This document shows positions 55,891 to 64,000 of a stretch of 64,000 nt of DNA, piece by piece. Made by a program: the position numbers and the translations under genes. The notes below the pieces were generated by a model. The model searched no databases. It saw nothing but the letters and a program-made list of their open reading frames with translations, and was not told where the DNA came from. Within the stretch, counting starts at the first letter, position 1. The number at the start of each line of letters is the position of its first letter. This DNA is from Bacillus thuringiensis (GTDB lineage: Bacteria > Bacillota > Bacilli > Bacillales > Bacillaceae_G): NCBI RefSeq assembly GCF_014932895.1, contig NZ_JACYOF010000003.1, positions 434,261-498,260 on the forward strand, in the 5' to 3' direction.

Positions 55891-56304
55891 CTATTTTGTC
55901 ATCGCATGTTCTACTTTAATACACCGATCCATTATTACAGTATAGTCTTTTTCTTTTAAAAGTTTATATGTATCTTCATCTTGTACTCCTAATTGTGCCC
56001 AAAAAACATCTGCATCAATCTCAACAAATTCTTTTGCAACATCCATTAAAAACTCTGAGCGACGAAATACATTTACAATATCAACGTGTTCCTTAATATC
56101 CTTTAGTGAAGAAACTGCCTTTTCACCAAGCACCTCATCTACTGTTGGGTTTACTGGAATAATGCGGTATCCAGCATCTTGCATTGCTTTTGAAACCATA
56201 TACGATGTACGTTCCGGCTTGTCTGATAATCCAACAACAGCAATCGTTTTGCTTTTCTTCAATACTTCACCAATTTCCGTACGAGTTGGGTTTTCAATTG
56301 TCAT
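55891..56304 (-). CDS. yneT: CoA-binding domain protein YneT-like
   Basis: A 137-residue single-domain Rossmann CoA-binding protein: IAVVGLSDKPERTSYMVSKAMQDAGYRIIPVNP is the CoA-binding half and the end reads DRCIKVEHAMTK. Its function is unproven. In B. subtilis the relative YneT lies between plsY and parE, as here apart from the inserted block. GGAGGGAATAATT precedes the start. Confidence 0.88.
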   Translation of the reverse strand: MTIENPTRTEIGEVLKKSKTIAVVGLSDKPERTSYMVSKAMQDAGYRIIPVNPTVDEVLGEKAVSSLKDIKEHVDIVNVFRRSEFLMDVAKEFVEIDADVFWAQLGVQDEDTYKLLKEKDYTVIMDRCIKVEHAMTK

Positions 56305-56337
56305 AATTATTCCCTCCTATTCCTTTAGTATATCCGA

Positions 56338-56377
56338 TAAAGAAAGTCTCTTTCAACATGAAAGAGACTTTCTTTTA
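56338..56377. terminator. Terminator between htrA and yneT
   Basis: AAAGAAAGTCTCTTTC and GAAAGAGACTTTCTTT form a 16-bp stem with a 5-base loop. Confidence 0.88.
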
Positions 56378-57616
56378 CTGATTCTTAGTAGTTGAATTAT
56401 CTGCTAATGTAGCTGTTTTCGTCATTTTTTGACCATTACGATAGAATGTAACTTCTACTTTCTCGCCTACTTTTTTCTTTTCATATAAATATTTACGGAA
56501 TTGAAGTGAATTTTCTACTTTTTGATCATCTAATGCTACTACAATATCATATTGCTCTAAACCAGCTTTTTCGGCTGGTGATATTGGATAAATTTTACCT
56601 AATACAACACCATTCGTTACTTCTTTTGGCACTTTCAGTTGATCTACTGCATAAGCTTGCACGTCTTCTAATGAAACGACACCTACTCCAAGCGCTGGAC
56701 GTTTCACCACGCCATCTTTTTCAAGCGATTCAATAACTGGTTTTGCGATGTTAATTGGAATTGCAAAACCAATCCCCTCTACTGATTGTTGGGCTATTTT
56801 ACTTGAGTTAATACCGATTACCTCACCATTTTGGTTAAATAATGCCCCCCCACTGTTACCGGGATTGATCGCTGCATCTGTTTGAATAACTTGTGCTTGC
56901 CAATCAGGACGTTTATCTCCATCAATATCAACTGGAATTTCACGATCTTTGCTACTAATGATTCCTTCTGTTACACTACCATCAAACCCTAACGGGTTAC
57001 CGATTGCAATTGCTTTCTCACCAGCTCGAAGCTTACTTGAGTCACCTAAACTTGCAACTTTATTCACATTCGATCCATCAATTTCCACAACCGCCAAATC
57101 TAACCAAGGGTCTTTCCCCACTAATTTCGCATCAACTTTTTTACCATCACTTAACTTTACAGTAAGTTTATTTGCTCCGTCGACTACATGGTTATTCGTT
57201 ACAATATATGCTTTATTACCAGCTTTTTTATAAATTACGCCTGATCCTGAACCAGCCTCTTGTTCTTGATCTGTCTGCTGCATCGCAAATGGATCAACAC
57301 TTTGTTGCATATTAATTACACCAACAACTACATCCTTTGCACCTTCGATCATACCTGGCAAATCAGTTTCGTTTTTCGCTTTATTGACAACAGGAACTAC
57401 AGTACCTTCTACTTTTGAATTAGAACTGAATGACGATACCGCCGCTCCATTATTTTGAGCCCATGGCATATATGGTGCTGCAAAACTAATCGATACGGCC
57501 CCGACTACAGCTCCAACTAAACCTGTGAAAAAATATCCTTTTTTACTACCTGATTTTTTCACTTCTCTCGTTTCACTATGCTCTTCATTTAAATTCGGTC
57601 CGTCGTAATATCCCAT
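56375..57616 (-). CDS. htrA: HtrA-type serine protease with PDZ domain
   Basis: A 413-residue DegP/HtrA family protease outside the membrane. Residues 27-48 are a single membrane anchor after a hydrophilic cytoplasmic tail. The trypsin-like triad is His143 (TNNHVVDG), Asp173 (WLDLAVV) and Ser255 (NPGNSGGAL), and one PDZ domain follows from about 305. It degrades misfolded exported proteins. Start ATG with AGAGGGG upstream. The promoter carries three direct repeats, suggesting control by a response regulator. Confidence 0.9.
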   Translation of the reverse strand: MGYYDGPNLNEEHSETREVKKSGSKKGYFFTGLVGAVVGAVSISFAAPYMPWAQNNGAAVSSFSSNSKVEGTVVPVVNKAKNETDLPGMIEGAKDVVVGVINMQQSVDPFAMQQTDQEQEAGSGSGVIYKKAGNKAYIVTNNHVVDGANKLTVKLSDGKKVDAKLVGKDPWLDLAVVEIDGSNVNKVASLGDSSKLRAGEKAIAIGNPLGFDGSVTEGIISSKDREIPVDIDGDKRPDWQAQVIQTDAAINPGNSGGALFNQNGEVIGINSSKIAQQSVEGIGFAIPINIAKPVIESLEKDGVVKRPALGVGVVSLEDVQAYAVDQLKVPKEVTNGVVLGKIYPISPAEKAGLEQYDIVVALDDQKVENSLQFRKYLYEKKKVGEKVEVTFYRNGQKMTKTATLADNSTTKNQ

Positions 57617-57651
57617 GTTTTATTTCCCCTCTCTGGTGAATTCGTATTTTC

Positions 57652-57695
57652 AGTATAGTCACGTTTTGTGTCCTTCTTGTGAACTCATCGTGAAA
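57652..57695 (-). promoter_or_regulatory. htrA promoter with three 11-bp-phased repeats
   Basis: On the minus strand the hexamers TTTCAC (57695-57690), GTTCAC (57684-57679) and GGACAC (57673-57668) are spaced exactly 11 bp apart. They run up to a -10 TATACT (57657-57652). No good -35 is present, as expected for an activated promoter. They resemble octamer repeats that I recall for B. subtilis htrA-type promoters. Confidence 0.6.
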
Positions 57696-57781
57696 TCCAA
57701 TTAAAAAAATACTCTTATCTAGCATTGTAGACAAAAAAAGTATTTTTTGTACATTCTACCTTCAAAAGAGGTTATAAAAAA

Positions 57782-57806
57782 CCGCTATATTCCTAGGCTA
57801 AAGCGC
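57782..57806 (-). terminator. Weak terminator after the response regulator gene
   Basis: Minus strand CGCT..TA-gcctagga-TA..AGCG followed by GGTTTTTTATA; the stem has mismatches. Confidence 0.5.
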
Positions 57807-57821
57807 ACAATTTGTTCTAGA

Positions 57822-58499
57822 TTATTCTTCAAATTTATAACCAACTCGAATAACAGTACCGATATGCTTCGCTTTATCTCCTAGCTTGTTTCGCAGTTTT
57901 TTAATATGTGTATCAACCGTTCTGTCATCACCGTAGTAATCATATCCCCATAACTGATCTAATAAATGTTGACGTGACAACACAATTCCTTTGTTCTCCA
58001 TTAAATAAACAAGAAGTTCAAATTCTTTATGTGTCAATATAATTTCTTCCCCATCTACTAAAACGGTTCTAGATAGACGATTCACTTCTATTCCAGCTAA
58101 AGACATAGCGTTTTCTTCCGCTACTCCTACTGCACCATCTGCACGTTTCAATAACGTCTTCGCGCGAGCTACTAACACTTTCGGGCTAAAAGGTTTCGTT
58201 ACGTACTCATCTGCACCTAATTCGAAACCTAGCAATGTGTCATCCTCATCCGAACGTGCTGTCAACATAATAATTGGTACCGCTGACTCTTTTCTAACTC
58301 GTCTACAAACGGACCATCCATCTATTTCTGGTAACATAATATCTAGCATAATTAAATCAATTGTATGTTCAGCAAATAATTCTAACGCTTTTTTTCCATC
58401 TTCTGCTTCAATTACTTCAAAGCCTTCATTACGAAAATAGTCACTAACAATTTCACGTAATCTTCTTTCATCTTCAACAAGTAATACTGTTTTATTCAT
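57822..58499 (-). CDS. OmpR/PhoB family response regulator (orphan)
   Basis: A 225-residue response regulator. The receiver has the acidic pair Glu9/Asp10, phosphoacceptor Asp53 (MLDIMLPEIDGW), Thr80 and Lys102. The C-terminal winged helix carries LTHKEFELLVYLMENKG and DRTVDTHIKKLRNKLG. No histidine kinase gene is adjacent: nrdG lies upstream and htrA downstream. Its target may be the htrA promoter with its phased repeats. Confidence 0.88.
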   Translation of the reverse strand: MNKTVLLVEDERRLREIVSDYFRNEGFEVIEAEDGKKALELFAEHTIDLIMLDIMLPEIDGWSVCRRVRKESAVPIIMLTARSDEDDTLLGFELGADEYVTKPFSPKVLVARAKTLLKRADGAVGVAEENAMSLAGIEVNRLSRTVLVDGEEIILTHKEFELLVYLMENKGIVLSRQHLLDQLWGYDYYGDDRTVDTHIKKLRNKLGDKAKHIGTVIRVGYKFEE

Positions 58500-58517
58500 A
58501 TCAGCTATCCCGCCTTT

Positions 58518-58970
58518 TTACTCTTTCAATCGAATAATACGTTGATTGGAGCTTCCGCGAAATGGAAGTGTTAAATCTCTTTTCTCGATTTCAAATCTTC
58601 CATCGACTAAAACGTCCCCATAATGTAACAACTCTATCATATCATTATTTTGCGAATTCTGTATCTCTTCTAACGTATAACCTGTATAAATCCATAGATT
58701 TTTTTTCAAATCCTTCACTGCTTTTGCTACTTTTTTCACTTCAGCAGCTTGTAAGAACGGATCTCCACCTGAAAATGTTACATCGGTTAATGGATTATTT
58801 TCAATTTCTTTCACAATCTCTTCTACCGTCATTTCGGTCCCATTGCAAATATTCCACGATTTCGGATTATGGCAGCCAAAACAACGATGCGGACAGCCCG
58901 CAAAAAACACGACTGTCCGCAACCCTTCTCCATCTACTACACTATCATGAATAATATTCATAACTTTCAT
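58518..58970 (-). CDS. nrdG: Anaerobic ribonucleotide reductase activating protein NrdG
   Basis: A 150-residue radical SAM activase that places the glycyl radical on NrdD. The 4Fe-4S cysteines are C26-x3-C30-x2-C33 (CPHRCFGC). The GGDPFLQAAE block is present. It overlaps nrdD by four bases (ATGA), so it is translated in coupling with it. Confidence 0.92.
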   Translation of the reverse strand: MKVMNIIHDSVVDGEGLRTVVFFAGCPHRCFGCHNPKSWNICNGTEMTVEEIVKEIENNPLTDVTFSGGDPFLQAAEVKKVAKAVKDLKKNLWIYTGYTLEEIQNSQNNDMIELLHYGDVLVDGRFEIEKRDLTLPFRGSSNQRIIRLKE

Positions 58971-60823
58971 TTATGTTTCACCCGATCCATCTCTTCACTA
59001 CGTTTCGCACTATTCCATTTCGACATATCTCCTACAAGGTAGCCTGTTATACGGCGAATTCTTTCTATATTTGCCTCGTCTTCATTTCCGCAGCTTGGAC
59101 ATTCATTTCCAATAACTCCGTGATAACTGCAGCATTTACAACGATCAACAGGATGGTTAATTGAACCGTATCCAACACCATGCTCTGCCATCGCTTGTAC
59201 AATTTGTTTTAATGCCTTTTGATTATGCATAGCTGCTCCGTCTAGTTCAATATACGTAATATGCCCTCCATTACATAGAGCATGGAACGGTCCTTCTAAA
59301 CGAATTTTATTTATCGCCTGAATGTTATAATAAACTGGAATATGGAATGAGTTCGTATAGTAATTATGGTTCGTTATACCGCTAATCACACCAAATTCTT
59401 CTCTATCTTTTTTCACAAACTTCCCTGATAGTCCTTCTGCTGGAGTTGCAATTACTGAGAAATTCAGTTGATGTTCTTCCGTCGCCTTATCCATTCTCTC
59501 CCTCATAAAGGAAATGATTTCATACCCAAGTTTCCATGAGCTTTCGTCTTCTCCATGATGTTTTCCAGTTAAAGCTACTAAACATTCCGCAAGACCGATA
59601 AAACCAATACTTAGCGTCCCTTGCTTTAAAATCGGCGCTACAGAATCTTCAGGCTGTAACGTTTCTCCATCACGCCATACACCTTGTGAATATAAAAACC
59701 TAAAATCTCTCGCTCGCTTCGTACATTGATACGCGAATCTCTCTAATAATTGCTTAATTCCTAAATCTAAGTAATAATTTAGCGCTTCAAAAAATGCTTC
59801 TTTCGAATCACTAATTAATGCTAATTTCACTAAATTAATAGACGTAAACGAAAGATTCCCTCTTCCGATGGCTGTTTCTTCCCCATGTATATTAGACATA
59901 ACACGAGTACGACACCCCATGTAGCACACTTCACTTTCAGGTCGTCCATCATAATGAACTGCATTAAACGGAGCATCTAAAAATGAAAAGTTAGGGAATA
60001 ATCGCTCTGCTGTTGTCTCTAATGCTAATTCAAACACATCATAGTTCGGATCACATTCTTCAAAGTTGACACCTTTTTTCATCTTGAAGATTTGAATAGG
60101 AAAAATCGGTGTTTCCCCTTTACCAAGTCCAGCTTGCGTCGCTTTTAAAAGTTGTTTTATTAACAGTCTGCCCTCTTTCGATGTATCGGTTCCATAGTTA
60201 ATAGAAATAAACGGCACCTGTCCCCCGCCCCTACTATGCATACTATTTGAATTATGGATAAAAGCTTCGCACGCCTGATACGTATCATTTTCTGTTTCTT
60301 TCCATGCAAATTCCTCTATTTGTTCTTTCGTAAGCGGATATGACTGTAATCGTTTTTTATGTCTCTCTACAGTTTTTCTCACATAGGGAGCTAAATCAAT
60401 ATCAAAAAGCGCAAACGATTGACCACCGTGCTGCATATTTTGATTCGCTTGAAAAATAATAGACGAAAGGGCCAATGCACTTTTAATGTCTTGCGGTTGT
60501 CTCATATGTCCATGTCCAGTATGAAAACCGTTAGCAAGCATTTGTGCTAACGGAATTTGCGAACAAGTCGTCGTTCCTGTCGCATAAAAATCTAAATCAT
60601 GTGGATATAATATATTTTGATTTATTGCTTTTTTCACTTGATCTGACAATAAATTTTCAACTGCATAATATTTAGCACTCTCAGATGCGAACGTTCCCAT
60701 TACTCCCATTGGAGAGCGGCCGTCTACATTTGCATTTTCTTGCATTAAATCTTGTTCATTACCGTGGACAATCTTCTCAAACACTTTCATTAATTCCTCT
60801 TCACGTACATTTTGTTGTAACAT
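58967..60823 (-). CDS. nrdD: Anaerobic ribonucleoside-triphosphate reductase NrdD
   Basis: A 618-residue class III reductase making deoxynucleotides without oxygen. The radical-bearing Gly594 lies in RRITGYLV near the C-terminus, and the zinc site is CKCC...CPSCG. Unlike many NrdD proteins, the N-terminus has no full ATP-cone domain, giving a shorter form. The ATG at 60823 follows GGAGGGC. Two NrdR-like boxes lie upstream. With nrdG it forms an operon for anaerobic growth. Confidence 0.93.
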   Translation of the reverse strand: MLQQNVREEELMKVFEKIVHGNEQDLMQENANVDGRSPMGVMGTFASESAKYYAVENLLSDQVKKAINQNILYPHDLDFYATGTTTCSQIPLAQMLANGFHTGHGHMRQPQDIKSALALSSIIFQANQNMQHGGQSFALFDIDLAPYVRKTVERHKKRLQSYPLTKEQIEEFAWKETENDTYQACEAFIHNSNSMHSRGGGQVPFISINYGTDTSKEGRLLIKQLLKATQAGLGKGETPIFPIQIFKMKKGVNFEECDPNYDVFELALETTAERLFPNFSFLDAPFNAVHYDGRPESEVCYMGCRTRVMSNIHGEETAIGRGNLSFTSINLVKLALISDSKEAFFEALNYYLDLGIKQLLERFAYQCTKRARDFRFLYSQGVWRDGETLQPEDSVAPILKQGTLSIGFIGLAECLVALTGKHHGEDESSWKLGYEIISFMRERMDKATEEHQLNFSVIATPAEGLSGKFVKKDREEFGVISGITNHNYYTNSFHIPVYYNIQAINKIRLEGPFHALCNGGHITYIELDGAAMHNQKALKQIVQAMAEHGVGYGSINHPVDRCKCCSYHGVIGNECPSCGNEDEANIERIRRITGYLVGDMSKWNSAKRSEEMDRVKHK

Positions 60824-60834
60824 TTATAGCCCTC

Positions 60835-60882
60835 CATCAATATGTTGTTGTCTTTTGATTAAAATATTACAACATATAGTCT
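60835..60882 (-). promoter_or_regulatory. Tandem NrdR boxes upstream of nrdD
   Basis: Minus strand AGACTATATGTTGTAA (60882-60867) matches about 12 of 16 positions of the NrdR consensus, and CAACAACATATTGATG (60850-60835) about 10 of 16. Their starts are exactly 32 bp apart, the three-turn spacing typical of NrdR box pairs. Confidence 0.65.
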
Positions 60883-60912
60883 TGCTGTTTCTGTGAGAAA
60901 TGTAACATTCCT

Positions 60913-60928
60913 GTGAAATTTTTTTCAC
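60913..60928. promoter_or_regulatory. Short palindrome GTGAAA-tttt-TTTCAC
   Basis: A 6-bp inverted repeat between nrdD and plsY. It resembles an anaerobic-regulator (FNR-type) half-site pair but has a different spacer, so the identity is uncertain. Confidence 0.35.
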
Positions 60929-60977
60929 GAAATAATGAATTTTTCATTTACAAAAAAGAAATGTGCTCTTTACAAAT

Positions 60978-60989
60978 GTATGGTACAAT
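60978..60989 (+). promoter_or_regulatory. Extended -10 promoter of plsY (candidate)
   Basis: TGGTACAAT is an extended -10 element about 65 bp before the plsY start codon; no good -35 was found. Confidence 0.45.
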
Positions 60990-61048
60990 ATACGGGAAAA
61001 ACTCTTTTTACCCTTTATCAACACATTTGAATAAAGGAGACTGAACTT

Positions 61049-61645
61049 ATGGTTACTACATATTTTTTATTTATCGTTGCCTACTTACTTGGCTCGATTC
61101 CATTTGCATTAGTCGTTGGAAAAATCGGTTATGGAATCGACATTCGTGAGCACGGAAGCGGTAATTTAGGCGGAACAAATACATTCCGAACGTTAGGGAA
61201 AAAAGCAGGTTTTATCGTTACAATTGCTGACATTTTAAAAGGTACATTAGCAACAGGCCTACCGATTATTTTCGGATTAGATATTCACCCGCTATGGTTC
61301 GGATTAGCAGCTGTTCTTGGACATGTATATCCGATTTTCGCGAAATTCCGTGGTGGTAAAGCAGTTGCAACTTCTGCTGGCGTGCTATTATGCTACTCAC
61401 CGGTTGTTTTTGCGATATTAGCTGTTGTATTTTTCACCCTTTTATTTACAACAAGATACGTATCACTTTCTTCTATGGTAACAGCTGTCGTTGCTGTTAT
61501 TGCATCCATTGTTAGCGGGGATAAAATCTTCATTATTGCGATGTGTTTATTAGCAGGGATGGTTATTTATAAACACCGTGCAAATATCGGACGAATTATA
61601 AATAAAACTGAACCAAAAGCAAACTTTTCAAAAAAGCAAAAATAA
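61049..61645 (+). CDS. plsY: Glycerol-3-phosphate acyltransferase PlsY
   Basis: A 198-residue membrane enzyme with five helices that acylates glycerol-3-phosphate from acyl phosphate, the first step of phospholipid synthesis. The three family motifs are visible: [11 protein letters not shown], then [19 protein letters not shown] near 36, and [21 protein letters not shown] near 90. AAAGGAG precedes the start. The neighbours yneR and yneT match the B. subtilis order. Confidence 0.94.
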   Translation: MVTTYFLFIVAYLLGSIPFALVVGKIGYGIDIREHGSGNLGGTNTFRTLGKKAGFIVTIADILKGTLATGLPIIFGLDIHPLWFGLAAVLGHVYPIFAKFRGGKAVATSAGVLLCYSPVVFAILAVVFFTLLFTTRYVSLSSMVTAVVAVIASIVSGDKIFIIAMCLLAGMVIYKHRANIGRIINKTEPKANFSKKQK

Positions 61646-61660
61646 GATTGTAACCTACAT

Positions 61661-61713
61661 AACGCAAAAAGAAAACGTGAAGCATATTAATAGCGTCTTT
61701 TTGCGTTATTTTT
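61661..61713. terminator. Terminator after plsY
   Basis: AACGCAAAAAGA and TCTTTTTGCGTT pair around a 23-base loop, then ATTTTTT. Confidence 0.8.
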
Positions 61714-61753
61714 TATACTAAAGAAAAAGCAACATAACTTGGAGGAACTATAC

Positions 61754-62044
61754 ATGAATCTTTCCGTAACAAAAGAAGCAGCACAATGGTATAAAGACGA
61801 ATTAAACTTACAATCAGGCGATACACTACGCTTTTTCGTACAATACGGTGGTTGCAGTACTGTGCAAAAAGGACTTTCTTTAGGAATTCGTAAAGATGAT
61901 CCTGCACATCCTGCTGTTCAAATTCAAGAAGAAGGTATTAATTTCTTTATTGAAAGCGATGATGAGTGGTTCTTCGATGGACATAATTTATTAGTTACAC
62001 TTAACGCCGGTGATGATTTCCCTCAATTTAATTATGAAAAATAA
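61754..62044 (+). CDS. yneR: HesB-like iron-sulfur family protein YneR
   Basis: A 96-residue protein of the HesB/IscA-like fold: NLSVTKEAAQWYKDEL then LRFFVQYGGCS, with one Cys near residue 40 but not the three of true IscA carriers. It belongs to the HesB-like YneR group of unknown role. The start is the ATG at 61754 because GGAGG lies ten bases upstream; the ORF start at 61739 is inside that site. Confidence 0.85.
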   Translation: MNLSVTKEAAQWYKDELNLQSGDTLRFFVQYGGCSTVQKGLSLGIRKDDPAHPAVQIQEEGINFFIESDDEWFFDGHNLLVTLNAGDDFPQFNYEK

Positions 62045-62074
62045 AAAAGCGTGGCTTCTGCCACGCTTTTTTAT
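62041..62074. terminator. Bidirectional terminator
   Basis: AAAAAGCGTGGC-ttct-GCCACGCTTTTTT between the convergent yneR and yneP genes. Confidence 0.9.
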
Positions 62075-62490
62075 TTCTTTTTAATTTCCTCATATTTCGC
62101 ATACCACTCAGGATATAACTTTTTAAATGATACAGGACGGAATCCTTCTTTTTTCGCACAAATATTCGTTGTAGTTGCTGTGATACAAAGCTCACCTTCA
62201 TCATTATAAATTTCATATCCATATACAACACGAAGCGGGCTCACACTATCAATCCAAGTTTTCACAATTGCCTTTTCTCCGTAACGCATCGCTTTGCGGT
62301 ACGAAATTTGCAAATCTAATACAGGAGAGATAACCCCTTCTTTCTCCATTTCAACATATGAAAATCCTAATTCTTGTATAAGTTTCGTGCGCCCAAGTTC
62401 CAGCCACACTAAATAATTTGAATGGTAAACAACACCCATTTGGTCAGTTTCCGCATAGCGGATTTCAATTTCATGTTCTGCTACAAACAT
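62071..62490 (-). CDS. yneP: Acyl-CoA thioesterase, YbgC/YneP type
   Basis: A 139-residue hot-dog fold thioesterase. The signature RYAETDQMGVVYHSNYLVWLELGR carries the active-site Asp of the 4-hydroxybenzoyl-CoA thioesterase class. It cleaves acyl-CoA esters in the cytosol; the chain length is unknown. The ATG at 62490 follows AAGAAGGCG; the ORF start at 62538 would add 16 charged residues. The B. subtilis relative YneP lies near yneR. Confidence 0.87.
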   Translation of the reverse strand: MFVAEHEIEIRYAETDQMGVVYHSNYLVWLELGRTKLIQELGFSYVEMEKEGVISPVLDLQISYRKAMRYGEKAIVKTWIDSVSPLRVVYGYEIYNDEGELCITATTTNICAKKEGFRPVSFKKLYPEWYAKYEEIKKK

Positions 62491-62599
62491 TTCTATTCGC
62501 CTTCTTTCACTTCTGTTCCCTTGCATACATTTAATCATAATACAGCTGAATCAAAAATAAAATAAAAACAGTGAATCTTTTACTGAAAGGGGCAAGCAT

Positions 62600-63892
62600 A
62601 TGATTCAAATTGTAACTGTTCGTAGTGGGGATAGCGTATATAGCTTGGCATCGAAATATGGATCAACACCTGAAGAAATTGTAAAAGACAATGGACTAAA
62701 TCCAGCTGAAACACTCGTTGTTGGCCAGGCACTGATTGTTAATACGAAAGGGAATAATTATTATGTACAGCCTGGCGACAGCCTATATCGAATTTCTCAA
62801 ACATATAACGTTCCTCTCGCTAGTTTAGCTAAAGTGAATAATCTATCTTTGAAATCTATTCTCCATGTCGGACAACAATTATATGTACCAAAAGGAACAA
62901 AACGAGCAGTAGAATCCATCGCTTATTTACAACCGTCAACAATTCCAATAAAAGAAAGTTTAGTAAATGCTACACGTGCTATCATCCCATTTTTAACCTA
63001 TTTAGCCTATTTTAGTTTTGAAGCAAAAAGAGACGGTACTTTAAAAGAACCAACCGAAACAGCTAAAATTGCTAATCTTGCAACGCAAGGTAAAACCATC
63101 CCTATGCTCGTTATTACAAATATCGAAAATGGAAATTTCAGTGCTGATCTGACGTCTGTTCTTTTACGCGACGCAACGATTCAAAACAAATTTATTACAA
63201 ACATTTTGCAAACAGCCGAAAAATACGGTATGCGAGACATCCACTTCGATTTCGAGAATGTGGCACCAGAAGATCGTGAAGCTTATAATCGTTTTTTACG
63301 AAATGTGAAAACACGCTTACCTAGCGGGTACACATTGAGTACAACTCTCGTACCGAAAACAAGTTCCACTCAAAAAGGAAAATTTTTTGAAGCTCACGAT
63401 TATAAAGCACAAGGGCAAATTGTTGATTTTGTTGTCATTATGACATACGACTGGGGTTGGCAAGGTGGACCACCAATGGCGATTTCTCCTATCGGTCCTG
63501 TAAAAGAAGTGCTTCAATATGCAAAATCTCAAATGCCTCCACAAAAAATTATGATGGGACAAAATTTATACGGTTTCGATTGGAAACTTCCGTTCAAACA
63601 AGGGAATCCACCAGCAAAAGCAATTAGCTCTGTTGCAGCCGTCGCACTAGCTCGCAAATACAATGTTCCTATCCGCTATGATTTCACAGCTCAAGCTCCA
63701 CATTTTAATTACTTTGATGAAAACGGCGTACAACACGAAGTATGGTTTGAAGATTCACGGTCCGTGCAAAGTAAATTTAATTTAATGAAAGAACAAGGTA
63801 TAGGCGGCATTAGCTATTGGAAAATCGGTCTACCATTCCCACAAAATTGGCGTTTACTTGTTGAAAACTTTACAATCACGAAAAAGGGCTGA
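62600..63892 (+). CDS. sleL: Spore cortex-lytic N-acetylglucosaminidase SleL
   Basis: A 430-residue protein with two LysM peptidoglycan-binding domains (about 3-47 and 53-97) and a glycoside hydrolase 18 domain (about 105-425). The catalytic DxxxDxE is D213-I-H-F-D217-F-E219. SleL (YaaH) cuts cortex fragments containing muramic lactam during germination. Length and sequence agree with my memory of B. cereus SleL. It has no signal peptide, as expected of a spore protein made in the mother cell. GAAAGGGG precedes the start. Confidence 0.92.
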   Translation: MIQIVTVRSGDSVYSLASKYGSTPEEIVKDNGLNPAETLVVGQALIVNTKGNNYYVQPGDSLYRISQTYNVPLASLAKVNNLSLKSILHVGQQLYVPKGTKRAVESIAYLQPSTIPIKESLVNATRAIIPFLTYLAYFSFEAKRDGTLKEPTETAKIANLATQGKTIPMLVITNIENGNFSADLTSVLLRDATIQNKFITNILQTAEKYGMRDIHFDFENVAPEDREAYNRFLRNVKTRLPSGYTLSTTLVPKTSSTQKGKFFEAHDYKAQGQIVDFVVIMTYDWGWQGGPPMAISPIGPVKEVLQYAKSQMPPQKIMMGQNLYGFDWKLPFKQGNPPAKAISSVAAVALARKYNVPIRYDFTAQAPHFNYFDENGVQHEVWFEDSRSVQSKFNLMKEQGIGGISYWKIGLPFPQNWRLLVENFTITKKG

Positions 63893-63913
63893 CTTCTGTC
63901 AGCCCTTTTTTTG
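63881..63913. terminator. Terminator after sleL
   Basis: AAAAAGGGCTGAC-ttct-GTCAGCCCTTTTTTT; it can also end the minus-strand gene on the other side. Confidence 0.9.
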
Positions 63914-63922
63914 TACATTCTG

Positions 63923-64000
63923 TTAAGATTCATCTTTTATTTCACTTTTCAATGAATCAATACTTTCTAAACGTCTTTGATTTTTCGCTTCAATGGCAGC
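63923..64000 (-). CDS. C-terminal end of an unrecognised protein (partial)
   Basis: A minus-strand frame is open from the window edge to TAA at 63925-63923 and encodes 25 residues with a helical charged end (AKNQRRLESIDSLKSE). Too little is present for a family call. The sleL terminator lies just past the stop. Confidence 0.55.
   Translation of the reverse strand, partial: AAIEAKNQRRLESIDSLKSEIKDES

Noticed and set aside
62524-62531. CATACATT, a perfect sporulation sigma-E -10 match before sleL
   Set aside because: No acceptable -35 element lies 13-16 bp upstream, so the match may be chance; start-site mapping would settle it.

Overview
The window looks like chromosomal DNA of the Bacillus cereus group (B. 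cereus, B. thuringiensis or B. anthracis relatives). The DNA is low in GC, start sites have strong AGGAGG-type ribosome binding sites, and there is a bcr1-type repeat flanked by TTTAT. Several proteins match memory of B. cereus proteins closely: the benzil reductase YueD, the 617-residue squalene-hopene-cyclase-type enzyme, and the 430-residue spore cortex enzyme SleL. No phage, plasmid, CRISPR, rRNA or tRNA sequence was seen.

Layout. 1-11.5 kb: the N-terminal part of a large DUF11-repeat surface protein (minus strand, cut by the window edge), benzil reductase, a GNAT acetyltransferase gene broken by an in-frame stop, an argininosuccinate-lyase-family protein, a penicillin-binding-type serine hydrolase, a nucleoside hydrolase, the YhdT/PanF sodium:pantothenate symporter pair, an aldehyde dehydrogenase and a FabG-like reductase. 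11.6-15.8 kb: a YfhD-like small protein, a triterpene cyclase, a YuiD-type protein, RarD and a DUF1294 protein.

15.7-27.6 kb, all minus strand: a formate dehydrogenase and molybdenum cofactor locus. In transcription order it holds an FdhF-like catalytic subunit, DUF1641, DUF2294, FdhD, MoaA, a formate/nitrite channel, MoeB, MoeA, MoaE, MoaD, an Mrp/ApbC-type Fe-S ATPase and three small unrecognised genes. FdhF needs Fe-S clusters and Mo-bis-MGD, and FdhD sulfurates the cofactor, so the locus is close to self-contained. Two long leaders with terminator hairpins (before fdhF and before the channel gene) suggest attenuation.

27.7-38 kb: a decayed Ger(x)C germination-protein fragment, an amino acid permease whose -35 box lies in a perfect palindrome, and a tubulin/FtsZ-like protein of about 1120 residues encoded next to a membrane-anchored VWA protein. 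Then come a VOC protein, unknown small proteins and a methyltransferase. 38-44.1 kb: three tandem OppA-type lipoprotein genes. Each has the same promoter layout (TTTACA-16 bp-TAGAAT) and a CodY-like box just after the predicted start of transcription. 44.2-50.9 kb: a dicarboxylate symporter, an ABC-2 exporter pair divergent from a TetR gene with a duplicated operator, a WYL regulator divergent from a VOC gene, and a Gfo/Idh/MocA oxidoreductase with a bcr1 element in its leader.

51-64 kb: parC, parE, a tiny membrane protein, CoA-binding yneT, an HtrA-type protease, an orphan response regulator, nrdG/nrdD, plsY, yneR, yneP and sleL. The order yneP-yneR-plsY-yneT-parE-parC resembles that of B. 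subtilis, with the htrA/regulator/nrdDG block inserted. Promoter-scale signals here are a tandem NrdR-box pair before nrdD and three 11-bp-phased repeats before htrA.

All family calls come from reading motifs and from memory of families. No database search was run.
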